Origin: JBGSMF01 sp964651475
GTDB lineage: Bacteria; Chloroflexota; Anaerolineae; Fen-1058
Length of the DNA: 23,693 nt
Assembly: GCA_964651475.1 (NCBI GenBank)
Contig: CAZYXV010000048.1
Coordinates: 1 to 23,693 of the forward strand
Reading direction: 5' to 3'
Shown: positions 1-7,169 of the stretch, in pieces
How the letters are laid out: each line of letters begins with the position of its first letter
How positions within the stretch are numbered: the first letter of the stretch is position 1
The notes under the pieces: generated by a model
What the model saw: only the letters and a program-made list of their open reading frames with translations
Database searches by the model: none
What the model was told of the DNA's origin: nothing
Translations under genes and position numbers: made by a program

Positions 1-267
1 AAGCAAAACCAGCGTCGTATCAACGGCCACAAATCCGTGCATGAGTTTGTGGTACGCTATGGTGCCTATGCAGCTTACATCGACCCACAGGAGACTTTCG
101 ACCAGTTGCTTGAGCGCCTACGGCAAGTCAGTGACGCCGAGTTTCAGGCTGCACGGCAAGCTTGGCGTGAGAACGAAGCCCCCTTGCACAAAGCGCATCG
201 TTTCCGCTATCATCGAGATAAGTTCCTCAAAGATCTGGAAACCGAATGGGGAAAACTGACGCGCTGA
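1..267 (+). CDS. C-terminal part of an unrecognised protein (5' end outside window)
   Basis: The reading frame is open from base 1 to a TGA at 265-267, giving at least 88 codons. An internal GTG at 37 could serve as a start, but no Shine-Dalgarno precedes it and the frame stays open upstream, so this is most likely the tail of a longer gene. The visible part is charged and mostly helical in character, rich in Arg, Glu and Gln, with a basic end (HRFRYHRDKFLKDLETEWG). There is no membrane segment or signal peptide. I do not recognise the family. A transposase tail or a small DNA-binding protein is possible on charge alone, but no DDE motif or terminal inverted repeat is visible. Confidence 0.55.
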   Translation, partial: KQNQRRINGHKSVHEFVVRYGAYAAYIDPQETFDQLLERLRQVSDAEFQAARQAWRENEAPLHKAHRFRYHRDKFLKDLETEWGKLTR

Positions 268-372
268 TTAGCGTATCTGTGCCTGAGTCAAGATTTGGTT
301 TTTAAGGTTCGAGTACGAGAGTTTTGCACCTACTGTTAAATTATAACCGAAATCTCGGATTTGTTGCCCGAC

Positions 373-401
373 TTGACATATCTGCTTTCAGGGTGTACAC
401 T
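373..401 (+). promoter_or_regulatory. Sigma-70-type promoter of the mgtE operon
   Basis: A perfect -35 box TTGACA (373-378) is followed after 17 bp by TACACT (396-401). Transcription would start near 407-409, giving a leader of about 430 nt before the mgtE start codon. The surrounding stretch (about 290-430) is the most AT-rich part of the left end, as expected for a promoter. No competing -35/-10 pair of similar quality was seen closer to the gene. Confidence 0.65.
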
Positions 402-520
402 CTGCCCGCTTTTAGATTGTGAAAATTATGAACGAAACGCTTTCACTCGATCCCGATCATAGACAGAGACTCACATTGACCTTGCCGGCGCCCTGCTGGA
501 GGCGGAACTGTGGCGTATGA

Positions 521-653
521 TTAGCTTGAAGCGAGGCTAAAGCTTTGCTTTAGCGCAACTTGCCTCTGCCAACGCCCCCGTTCCACATCCACAGGATGCC
601 GACCGGGGGTTTTGTGCTTCTCTGGGCAGGAGGCAAGCATGCGCTGCCTTTTT
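521..653 (+). ncRNA. Candidate structured leader RNA upstream of mgtE
   Basis: This gene-free stretch lies inside the predicted mgtE leader and folds extensively. A perfect 8-bp hairpin with 3-nt loop (536-543 with 547-554) overlaps a long-range stem: 552-556 with 641-645, then 559-570 with 625-637 with one bulge. Inside that stem sit a C5G/CG5 stem (575-580 with 604-609) and a 5-bp hairpin (586-590 with 594-598). A third option pairs 521-526 with 535-540. A run of five T (649-653) follows the closing strand, and four T follow 609. Overlapping alternatives plus U-runs suggest attenuation or a riboswitch-like element, which would fit a metal-uptake operon. I could not match it to the M-box or yybP-ykoY consensus. 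The rest of the leader, 654-825, shows nothing clear. Confidence 0.45.
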
Positions 654-837
654 GAACCTGGCTTTATTCTGGCGTGTTCTGTCTTTGGCGCGCTGATTGT
701 GTTGGCGCTTGCTGCTGCGTCCCCCTTTATCCTCTATTGCTCGCTCTTTGTATTTGCAATTCCACCTTGACTGGCAACTTTCCACGCCGCCCCAGATTGC
801 ATTGTTTTGTTGCCTTTGTCTGAATGGAGGGATTGCT

Positions 838-2199
838 ATGAACAAGATTCAAATTGATACAACTTTGGCAGAAATCCGCGCCGCGCTGGAAGCAGGCCAG
901 CTGCAAAATGCGATTGAGGCGCTGACTCGCATGCACCCTGCTGACCGGGCCGACGCCTTTGAAAACCTGGACGACGACGACCAGGCCGCTATTCTCCCAC
1001 AACTGGATATCCCCGTTGCCGCCGATTTGTTGGAGGAGTTGGAGGACGAAGAGGCCGCCGACGCTGCCCAGGTTTTATCCACCGATCGCCTGGCCGACGT
1101 GCTGGACGAGATGGAACCGGACGAGGCTGCCGACGTTCTGGGCGATTTGCCACCCGAACGCGCGGCGCAAGCCCTGGCCGAAATGCAAGATGCCGGCGAG
1201 GTGCGCCCGCTTTTGGGCCACCCTGACGAGACAGCCGGCGGCCTGATGACAACCTGGTATATCGCGCTGCGCTGCCGCACCACCGCGGCGCAGGCCATCG
1301 AGTTTCTGCGCCACGCTGAATTGGAGAATGGGAAATCTTATTATCTTTACGTGATAGACCGCGAACGTCGCCTGGTGGGGGTGGTGGGATTGCGCGATTT
1401 GGTCATTGCTTCCCCGGATACAACGATGGAATCCATCATGAATCCCAACGTGGTTCACGCTTACACCGGCGATGACCAGGAAAAGGTGGCGCAGACGATG
1501 GCTCGCTACGACTTGACCGCTTTGCCGGTGGTTGATGCGGATAATGTGCTGCAAGGCGTGATTACGCACGACGACGTGATAGACGTGTTGGAAGACGAGG
1601 CCACCGAGGACGTGTTGCACATGGGCGGCGTCGAGGCCGGACCGCTCAGCGATAGGCCGTACTGGTCTCAGCGCATCATAGATGTGGTGCGCTCGCGCTT
1701 TGTGTGGCTGTTGGTATTGTTCCTGGCCGGCACCATAACTGGCGCTGTGATGCGGCATTATCAGTACGAACTTGAAACTGTGGTCGCCCTATCCTTTTTC
1801 ATCCCCTTGCTGATCGGCACAGGCGGCAACGCCGGCTCTCAAACCGTGACAACCGTCATCCGCGCCCTGGCGCTCCAAGAAGTACGGCGGCGCGACGTTT
1901 TCAAAGTGCTCGTGCGCGAGTTGCAGGCAGGCGCGCTGTTGGGATTGCTGTTGGGCGCGGTCGCTTTTGCGTACGCTTTGTTGTCGGGCGTTCACACCGA
2001 AATGGCCATTGCCGTGGCCGTGGCAGTTTTGGGCATTTGCCTGTGGGCCAACACGGTCGCATCGCTCATACCGCTCGTGGCCGACATTGTAGGGGTTGAC
2101 CCCACCGTCATGTCCGCCCCGCTGATCTCGACATTGGTGGACGCGACCGGCCTGATTATCTATTTCACCGTCGCCACGCTTGTGCTGGTGGAAATTTGA
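838..2199 (+). CDS. mgtE: MgtE-type magnesium transporter/channel
   Basis: The 453-aa product matches the usual length of MgtE, the Mg2+ channel gated by its own cytosolic domain. It contains a helical acidic MgtE_N domain (roughly residues 5-130, with repeated D/E pairs), two CBS domains (about 135-255, including GVVGLRDLV and VVDADNVLQGVITHDDVID) and a five-helix membrane part (about 280-453). The membrane signature GTGGNAGSQTVTT begins near residue 327. Asp435 in STLVDATG corresponds in context to the selectivity-filter aspartate of Thermus MgtE (Asp432). The start at ATG 838 is chosen because GGAGG(G) lies 7 nt upstream (826-831); an upstream in-frame extension to 697 has no ribosome site and no MgtE similarity. 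It is the first gene of a three-gene metal operon with a long foldable leader. Confidence 0.93.
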   Translation: MNKIQIDTTLAEIRAALEAGQLQNAIEALTRMHPADRADAFENLDDDDQAAILPQLDIPVAADLLEELEDEEAADAAQVLSTDRLADVLDEMEPDEAADVLGDLPPERAAQALAEMQDAGEVRPLLGHPDETAGGLMTTWYIALRCRTTAAQAIEFLRHAELENGKSYYLYVIDRERRLVGVVGLRDLVIASPDTTMESIMNPNVVHAYTGDDQEKVAQTMARYDLTALPVVDADNVLQGVITHDDVIDVLEDEATEDVLHMGGVEAGPLSDRPYWSQRIIDVVRSRFVWLLVLFLAGTITGAVMRHYQYELETVVALSFFIPLLIGTGGNAGSQTVTTVIRALALQEVRRRDVFKVLVRELQAGALLGLLLGAVAFAYALLSGVHTEMAIAVAVAVLGICLWANTVASLIPLVADIVGVDPTVMSAPLISTLVDATGLIIYFTVATLVLVEI

Positions 2200-2230
2200 A
2201 TTGGGGCTGGTTTTGTAAAAGAGGTGCGTG

Positions 2231-3496
2231 ATGATTTATCTCAGTGAACTGATGGAACGCCCTGTGGCAGATTCGGAAGGCGAGGTGATTGGCCGGCTCG
2301 AAGACATCGTGGCCGTGCACCACAGTAAACAAGTTCCCCCGACGGTTGTGGCGCTGGTCGTCAAAGGCAGCCACAACCGCATCGTCGTCGTTCCCTATTC
2401 AGACGTGGTTGTGCTGATGGCGCCAGCGATTGCGCTCTGCAAACGCGTGGAGGAAATCACTGCTTACGCGCCCGGCGAGCATGACTTGTACGTGGTGCGC
2501 GATGTGCTGGACAAGCAAATCATTGACGTGAATGGCGTGCGGGTGGTGCGCGTGAACGACGTGCAGTTGACACGCGCCAACGGCCATCTTTACGTGAGTT
2601 GCGTAGATGTGGGCGGAGTTGGACTATTGCGCCGGTTGGGGATAGCGCGCGTGGCCGAGAAGGTGGCGGCGCGCATGGGCCGCACGCTGCCATCCGGCGT
2701 GATCGGTTGGGAAGATGTGGAATTGCTGCCGGGCAACCAACCCATGCGGCTGCGCATCCCGCGCGAAAAACTCGCCCAGTTGCACCCGGCAGACATTGCC
2801 GAAATCATTAGCGACCTGGGGCGGGCCGAATCTGGCGCGTTCTTGCGCGCGTTGGACGTGGAAACCGCCGCCGACACGTTGGAAGAGGTGGAACCCGAAT
2901 TCCAGGTCAGCCTGCTGGGCACGTTGGATAAAGAGCACGCCGCCGACGTATTGGAAGCCATGTCTCCCGACGAGGCTGCCGACTTGCTGAGTGAACTGCC
3001 GGATAAAGACAGCCGGGAACTGCTGGACTTGATGGAGGACGACGAGGCCGAGGACGTGCGCAAGTTGCTGGCGTACCCTGAAGATAGCGCGGGCGGTATC
3101 ATGACCACCGAGTACGTGGCTATTTTGCCAGACCTCTCCGCCGAGCAGGCTACGGCGGCGATACGGGAATCGGTTGCCCGCGAAGAAGCCGAGACGTTTT
3201 TCTACGTGTACGTGACCCAAGACGACGGGCGCCTGGCAGGTGTGTTTTCATTGCAAGATTTAATCCTGGCGCGGCCGACCACGCCGGTGGCCGAATTTAT
3301 GCACGACCGCGTCGTCACCGTCAAGCTGCTGGATTCGCAAGACGACGTGGCCCACATCATCGCCAAATACAACTTGCTGGCGGTGCCGGTGGTGGACGAT
3401 GCCAATATACTCCATGGCATTGTCACCGCTGACGATGCGCTGGACAGGATCATCCCGACGGCCTGGAAGAAACGCCTGCCGAAATTCTATCGCTGA
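2231..3496 (+). CDS. Soluble MgtE_N/CBS-domain protein with PRC-barrel-like N-terminus
   Basis: The 421-aa protein carries the regulatory half of MgtE but no transmembrane domain. Residues 1-160 hold two beta-rich PRC-barrel-like units (for example GEVIGRLEDIVAVH and VIDVNGVRVVRVNDVQL; the second motif begins IIDVNG). Residues 175-290 form an acidic helical MgtE_N domain (LHPADIAEIISDLG, MSPDEAADLLSELP). Residues 295-410 are a CBS pair, and the tail is basic (WKKRLPKFYR). ATG 2231 is preferred over the adjacent GTG 2228 because GAGGTG (2221-2226) is better spaced. It sits 31 bp after mgtE and 16 bp before the Nramp gene. Proteins of this architecture are known beside Nramp genes, especially in Actinobacteria; the inferred role is a cytosolic Mg2+/nucleotide sensor acting on one or both transporters. 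It should not be annotated as a transporter itself. Confidence 0.82.
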   Translation: MIYLSELMERPVADSEGEVIGRLEDIVAVHHSKQVPPTVVALVVKGSHNRIVVVPYSDVVVLMAPAIALCKRVEEITAYAPGEHDLYVVRDVLDKQIIDVNGVRVVRVNDVQLTRANGHLYVSCVDVGGVGLLRRLGIARVAEKVAARMGRTLPSGVIGWEDVELLPGNQPMRLRIPREKLAQLHPADIAEIISDLGRAESGAFLRALDVETAADTLEEVEPEFQVSLLGTLDKEHAADVLEAMSPDEAADLLSELPDKDSRELLDLMEDDEAEDVRKLLAYPEDSAGGIMTTEYVAILPDLSAEQATAAIRESVAREEAETFFYVYVTQDDGRLAGVFSLQDLILARPTTPVAEFMHDRVVTVKLLDSQDDVAHIIAKYNLLAVPVVDDANILHGIVTADDALDRIIPTAWKKRLPKFYR

Positions 3497-3512
3497 GAGT
3501 GGAGTGTGTGTC

Positions 3513-4769
3513 ATGGCTATTCGTCAAACCTTGGAACAATGGAAGACCAAATTTGTGTTAATTCTGGCCGTTGTTGGACCGGGCATTATCACGGCCAATG
3601 TAGACAACGACGCCGGCGGCATCACCACCTACAGCGTGGCCGGCGCGCACTATGGCTACAGTTTGCTGTGGATGTTGGGATTGGTTGCGCTGGCGCTGAT
3701 GATTGTACAAGAGATGAGCGCGCGACTGGGTGTAATCACTGGCAAGGGACTTTCGGACCTGATTCGTGAGCAGTTTGGGGTGCGCGCCACAGCCGTTATC
3801 TTGGCGGTGCTGGTTTTGGCTAATCTGGCCAATACGGTCAGCGAGTTTGCTGGCGTAGCCGCCAGCATGGAAATTTTTGGCGTGAGCAAGTATATCTCGG
3901 TGCCCATTGCGGCGTTTGGCGTGTGGTTGCTCATCGTCAAGGGCAGCTATAAGCGCGTCGAACGCATCTTTCTGATCGCCAGCGCCATTTATTTGTCTTA
4001 CGTGGCGTCAGGATTAATGGCCGCTCCAGCGTGGGGCGAGGTGGCGCGCGCTGTGGTCACACCGTCATTTCATTTTGAGGCCGGCTACGTGACCATTTTT
4101 ATCACCGTGATTGGCACGACCATAGCGCCGTGGATGCAGTTTTACCAGCAATCGGCCATTGCTGATAAAGGTTTGAGCATCAAGGATTTTGTTTACGAGC
4201 GCCTGGATGTGGTGGTCGGCTCGTTGTTTGCGGTACTTGTGGTGTTCTTTATTACCATTGCGTGCGCCGCGACCATGTTCTCTCACGGCATTCAGGTCGA
4301 GACTGCCGAGGATGCCGCCCGGGCGCTTTTGCCGCTGGCCGGGCCGTATGCGTCTGCGTTATTCGCTGTTGGGCTGTTGAATGCTTCGGTCTTTGCCGCA
4401 TCCATTTTGCCGCTTTCAACAGCGTATGTGGTATGCGAGGCGTTTGGGTGGGAATCGAGCCTGGATCGCGTGAGCGATGCGCCGGTATTTTTGGGCATTT
4501 ACACCGGCATGATTGTCGTGGGCGCCGGCATCATCCTGCTGCCCATCCGCTCGTTGGTGCAGGCCATGCTCGCCAGCCAGACGCTCAATGGCGTTCTGTT
4601 GCCCGTGATTCTCATCGTGATGCTCAAGCTCATCAATAATCGGGACATCATGGGACCTCATGTCAACGGTCGAGTGTTCAATATCCTCGCGTGGGGCATG
4701 GTCGCCGTGCTGATCGGGTTGACGGTGATCCTGGTGGCGGTGAGCGCATTCCCTGCTGTGTGGGGGTGA
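3513..4769 (+). CDS. Nramp (SLC11)-family divalent-metal transporter, possibly Mg2+-type
   Basis: The 418-aa product has about 11 hydrophobic segments and the Nramp fold markers. In TM1 the sequence GPGIITANVDNDAGGITTYS aligns with the canonical GPG...DPGN stretch, so DPGN has become DAGG (residues 33-36): Asp is kept and Asn replaced by Gly. In TM6 the canonical MPH is APW (residues 205-207, in GTTIAPWMQF). Loss of the TM6 methionine and TM1 asparagine is, as I recall, the hallmark of Nramp-related magnesium transporters (NRMT, for example from Eggerthella lenta), whereas classical MntH keeps both. I therefore do not call it mntH. The ATG at 3513 has GGAG at 3501-3504 upstream; the longer frame to 3399 overlaps the preceding gene. 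Its end converges on the next gene with only 9 bp between stop codons. Confidence 0.85.
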   Translation: MAIRQTLEQWKTKFVLILAVVGPGIITANVDNDAGGITTYSVAGAHYGYSLLWMLGLVALALMIVQEMSARLGVITGKGLSDLIREQFGVRATAVILAVLVLANLANTVSEFAGVAASMEIFGVSKYISVPIAAFGVWLLIVKGSYKRVERIFLIASAIYLSYVASGLMAAPAWGEVARAVVTPSFHFEAGYVTIFITVIGTTIAPWMQFYQQSAIADKGLSIKDFVYERLDVVVGSLFAVLVVFFITIACAATMFSHGIQVETAEDAARALLPLAGPYASALFAVGLLNASVFAASILPLSTAYVVCEAFGWESSLDRVSDAPVFLGIYTGMIVVGAGIILLPIRSLVQAMLASQTLNGVLLPVILIVMLKLINNRDIMGPHVNGRVFNILAWGMVAVLIGLTVILVAVSAFPAVWG

Positions 4770-4778
4770 ACTATGGGG

Positions 4779-5654
4779 TTAGCTAAAGGATTGCGTGAGT
4801 TCTCGAATATCTGAAAATGGGCCGTCGGTTGCCTTGACCATTTGCACTTTGAGCGCCATGAGCGGCGTCTCTTTTTCGGTCCCGTCCGGCTGGGGGATCA
4901 GGATAGTGCCGCGCTTGCGCTCGCGGTACGAATAGTGCATCTTGACTTCCTCGTTAAAGCGCGTCGTCGCTTCCTCCACCAACTTGGGAGTTTGCTCAAT
5001 GGTGGTGATGAGGATGAAATTATCCGCGCCGCTGTGCCCCAAAAAGTCGTTGGAAGTGCCGACGTGGTCCACCACCTGGGCAAACAGGTGCGCCGCAAAG
5101 CGCAGCACTTCTTCTCCAGACAAAAAGCCGTACAAGTCGTTGAAGTGGTTAAAGTGGCGTATATTGAGGCGCAAGATGACCCACGTGTCGTCGCTGCGGC
5201 GCAGGATTTGACGCAACTCTTCTTCAATCAGGCGCGGACCGGGCAGCCCGGTAGTAGGGTTGGTCAAATTATCGAACGCGGCGCGGCGCAAAGCGTTGCG
5301 GACGCGCAAGCCCAGTTCTTCCACGTCTACGGGTTTAATCATGAACTCGTCGGCGCCAACGGCCAGGGCGTCCAATAAATCGGCGCGCTCGCCGCGCTGC
5401 GTGAGCAGCGTGATGTGGATGTGGCGCGTGCGCGGCATGTTGCGCATTTCCCGCATCACCGCCGCCGCATCCAGGCCGGGGGTGTCCAGATCAAGAACAA
5501 TTGCGCGAGGCAACTCGCGGCGCGCCAACGCCAGGGCTTCTTGTCCGTTGTTGGTCATCAAGACCTTGTACTCGCCGATTTCAAAGTGAGTCTGTAGCGG
5601 TTCGGCATTGGCTTGAGTAGCCTGGACAATCAGAATAATCCCTTTGTTGCTCAC
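4779..5654 (-). CDS. Response-regulator receiver fused to a degenerate GGDEF domain
   Basis: The 291-aa protein has a receiver (about 5-120) and a GGDEF-like domain (about 125-260). The phospho-acceptor Asp55 (IVLDLDTPG), Thr85 and Lys107 (FMIKPV) are present, but the N-terminal acidic pair is missing (ILIVQATQ instead of ILIVDD). In the second domain the catalytic motif is SGADN (208-212, in GHSGADNF), the metal-binding LxxDID stretch reads LRLNIRHFNHFND, and no RxxD inhibitory site precedes it. Diguanylate cyclase activity is therefore unlikely; a binding or scaffold role is inferred. The GTG at 5654 is chosen because AGGGAGG lies about 5 nt upstream on the minus strand; a TTG six codons earlier lacks a site. 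It is convergent with the Nramp gene and has no histidine kinase next to it. Confidence 0.8.
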   Translation of the reverse strand: MSNKGIILIVQATQANAEPLQTHFEIGEYKVLMTNNGQEALALARRELPRAIVLDLDTPGLDAAAVMREMRNMPRTRHIHITLLTQRGERADLLDALAVGADEFMIKPVDVEELGLRVRNALRRAAFDNLTNPTTGLPGPRLIEEELRQILRRSDDTWVILRLNIRHFNHFNDLYGFLSGEEVLRFAAHLFAQVVDHVGTSNDFLGHSGADNFILITTIEQTPKLVEEATTRFNEEVKMHYSYRERKRGTILIPQPDGTEKETPLMALKVQMVKATDGPFSDIRELTQSFS

Positions 5655-5770
5655 GGATACCTCCCTAACCAAGTCTAGTCCTTGCCCTAATTATGACAGA
5701 CTAATTCCAACCTGTCAAATTGCCCTGTTGTCCGGCTGTATTTCAGTTTGGGGGCGAGTATTTGGCAGTT

Positions 5771-5830
5771 ACCCTGGGCCTGTCGAAGGGTGCATCCTGA
5801 GCAAAGTCGAAGGATGTCGAAGGATGCTGG
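5771..5830. repeat. GTCGAAGG dispersed-repeat element
   Basis: Within this intergenic stretch GTCGAAGG occurs three times (5782-5789, 5806-5813, 5816-5823), with GCATCC (5792-5797) able to pair with GGATGC (5822-5827). Such TCCTGAGC...GTCGAAGGA palindromes are common dispersed intergenic elements in several GC-rich bacterial groups, including Chloroflexota. A related stretch ends the window. The element lies between the divergently transcribed receiver-GGDEF and lepB genes, upstream of the lepB promoter. The rest of 5673-5912 holds nothing else I can identify. Confidence 0.6.
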
Positions 5831-5912
5831 CGATATGGCAAAAGCGCCAGAACAAATCTGCCCCAGAATTGAAATGCACTCTGTTGTCCAAGAGGCTGGC
5901 GGTTCACTGGCT

Positions 5913-5941
5913 GTGACAAATTATTCGAGATAGAGTATAAT
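5913..5941 (+). promoter_or_regulatory. Strong sigma-70-type promoter of the lepB-deoC-clp operon
   Basis: GTGACA (5913-5918, five of six consensus bases) is followed by a 17-bp spacer and a perfect TATAAT (5936-5941). Transcription would begin near 5948, leaving a short leader of about 28 nt that contains the GAGGAG ribosome site (5964-5969) of the first signal peptidase gene. Confidence 0.72.
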
Positions 5942-5975
5942 ACCACGAATCTTTTAGATATGTGAGGAGTCTTGA

Positions 5976-6566
5976 GTGGAAGATCAGCCTGCTATCGGCG
6001 CTGAGGTGCAATCGGCAGCCGCCGAAGTGCCTCCTGCCGAATCCTCGTTGTTTCGGGAGGTGGTAGAGACAATTTTGTTGGCTGCGATCGTGTTTTTGCT
6101 GGTCAATGCAGCCACTGGCCGCTTTCGGATTGACGGTTCGAGCATGGAGACGACACTGCACGATGGGGAGTATGTGATTATCAATCGCCTGGTGTACAAG
6201 TTGCACCCCCCCCAGCGCGGCGACGTGATTGTCTTTTTGCGTGAGCAGCGGCGGGATTACATCAAACGTGTGCTTGGATTGCCGGGTGAAACGATCGAGA
6301 TTCGCCAGGGACAGGTATTTATTAATGGGCAAGCTGTGACTGAACCGTATCTGAGGGAAATGGGCGCCTATTCGATGGCGCCGCGCGTGATTGGGGCAGG
6401 CGAGTATTTTGTGCTGGGAGATAACCGCAATAATTCGAGTGATTCACACAACTGGGGAACGGTGCCGTTTAGTGCGATTGACGGCAAGGCGTGGCTGGTC
6501 TACTGGCCGCCTCAAAGTTGGGGGCTGGTGCCCCATTATTCGTATTCGGATGTAGCGCTGCGTTAA
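5976..6566 (+). CDS. lepB: Signal peptidase I (first of two tandem copies)
   Basis: The 196-aa protein has an N-terminal cytosolic tail, one membrane anchor (about 31-46) and an extracytoplasmic S26 protease domain. The catalytic Ser56 lies in GSSMETTL, with Thr replacing the usual Pro of the SMxPTL box, and the general base Lys97 lies in YIKRVLGLPGE. The box GDNRNNSSDSHNWG follows near the end. It cleaves signal peptides from exported proteins at the outer face of the membrane. The GTG at 5976 has GAGGAG 6 nt upstream. It starts a four-gene operon and is followed after 15 bp by a close paralogue. A run of eight C (6206-6213) lies within the reading frame. Confidence 0.92.
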   Translation: MEDQPAIGAEVQSAAAEVPPAESSLFREVVETILLAAIVFLLVNAATGRFRIDGSSMETTLHDGEYVIINRLVYKLHPPQRGDVIVFLREQRRDYIKRVLGLPGETIEIRQGQVFINGQAVTEPYLREMGAYSMAPRVIGAGEYFVLGDNRNNSSDSHNWGTVPFSAIDGKAWLVYWPPQSWGLVPHYSYSDVALR

Positions 6567-6581
6567 AAGGGAGTGGGGGTA

Positions 6582-7166
6582 GTGGAATCGTCTGTGACTG
6601 TTCGTGAAATGCCTGGGGTGTCGCCTGATCCGGCGTCGCCTCGTTTCTCATTGCTCCGCGAGATGGTGGAAACGATTTTGCTGTCGGCCATCATCTTTCT
6701 GTTGGTCAATGCGGCCACCGGGCGGTTTAGTCTCGATGGGCCAAGCATGCAGCCCACGCTGCACAGAGGAGAGTATGTCATCGTCAACCGCCTGAGCTAC
6801 AAACTGCACTCGCCCGAGCGCGGCGACGTGATTGTGTTTCGGCGGCCAGAGGGGATGCGCATCAAGCGGGTGATTGGACTGCCTGGCGAGACTCTCGAGG
6901 TGCGGCAAGGGCAGGTGTTTGTGGACGGGCAATTTGTCCCGGAATCTTATGTGAAACTCCCCGGCACATATTCGATGCCTCCGCGCGCCATCGGGACAGA
7001 CGAGTATTTTGTGCTGGGAGACAATCGCAATAACTCGAGCGATTCTCATAACTGGGGGCCAGTCAAGTTTGACGAGATTGACGGCAAAGCCTGGGTGATT
7101 TACTGGCCGCCCCAAGATTGGGGGCTGATCGCTCATTATGCCTATCCGACCTTAGAGACTTGGTGA
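6582..7166 (+). CDS. lepB: Signal peptidase I (second tandem copy)
   Basis: The 194-aa product is a paralogue of the preceding gene, sharing most of the anchor, catalytic boxes and end (NAATGRF, GEYVI, GDVIVF, GDNRNNSSDSHNWG). Ser55 sits in the canonical GPSMQPTL and Lys95 in RIKRVIGLPGE. GTG 6582 is preferred because AAGGGAG (6566-6572) lies 9 nt upstream; GTG 6573, three codons earlier, would leave almost no spacer but cannot be excluded. The tandem arrangement implies a local duplication followed by divergence; this copy has the more canonical active site. Three bases separate it from deoC. Confidence 0.91.
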   Translation: MESSVTVREMPGVSPDPASPRFSLLREMVETILLSAIIFLLVNAATGRFSLDGPSMQPTLHRGEYVIVNRLSYKLHSPERGDVIVFRRPEGMRIKRVIGLPGETLEVRQGQVFVDGQFVPESYVKLPGTYSMPPRAIGTDEYFVLGDNRNNSSDSHNWGPVKFDEIDGKAWVIYWPPQDWGLIAHYAYPTLETW

Positions 7167-7169
7167 TAT

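Noticed and set aside
1..372. Insertion sequence at the left edge
   Set aside because: The partial ORF has no DDE motif and no terminal inverted or target-site repeats were visible in the available sequence.
407..837. M-box or yybP-ykoY metal riboswitch upstream of mgtE
   Set aside because: The conserved M-box stretches and the yybP-ykoY loops could not be found in the leader, although it is clearly foldable; it is reported only as an unclassified structured leader.
697..837. Upstream extension of mgtE
   Set aside because: No ribosome site and no MgtE similarity before ATG 838, which has a good GGAGG site and gives the normal protein length.
3513..4769. Naming the Nramp gene mntH
   Set aside because: The DPGN and MPH metal-site motifs of MntH are replaced, so Mn2+ transport is not supported by the sequence.
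4779..5654. Active diguanylate cyclase
   Set aside because: The GGDEF motif is SGADN, a metal-binding aspartate is missing and there is no inhibitory RxxD site.
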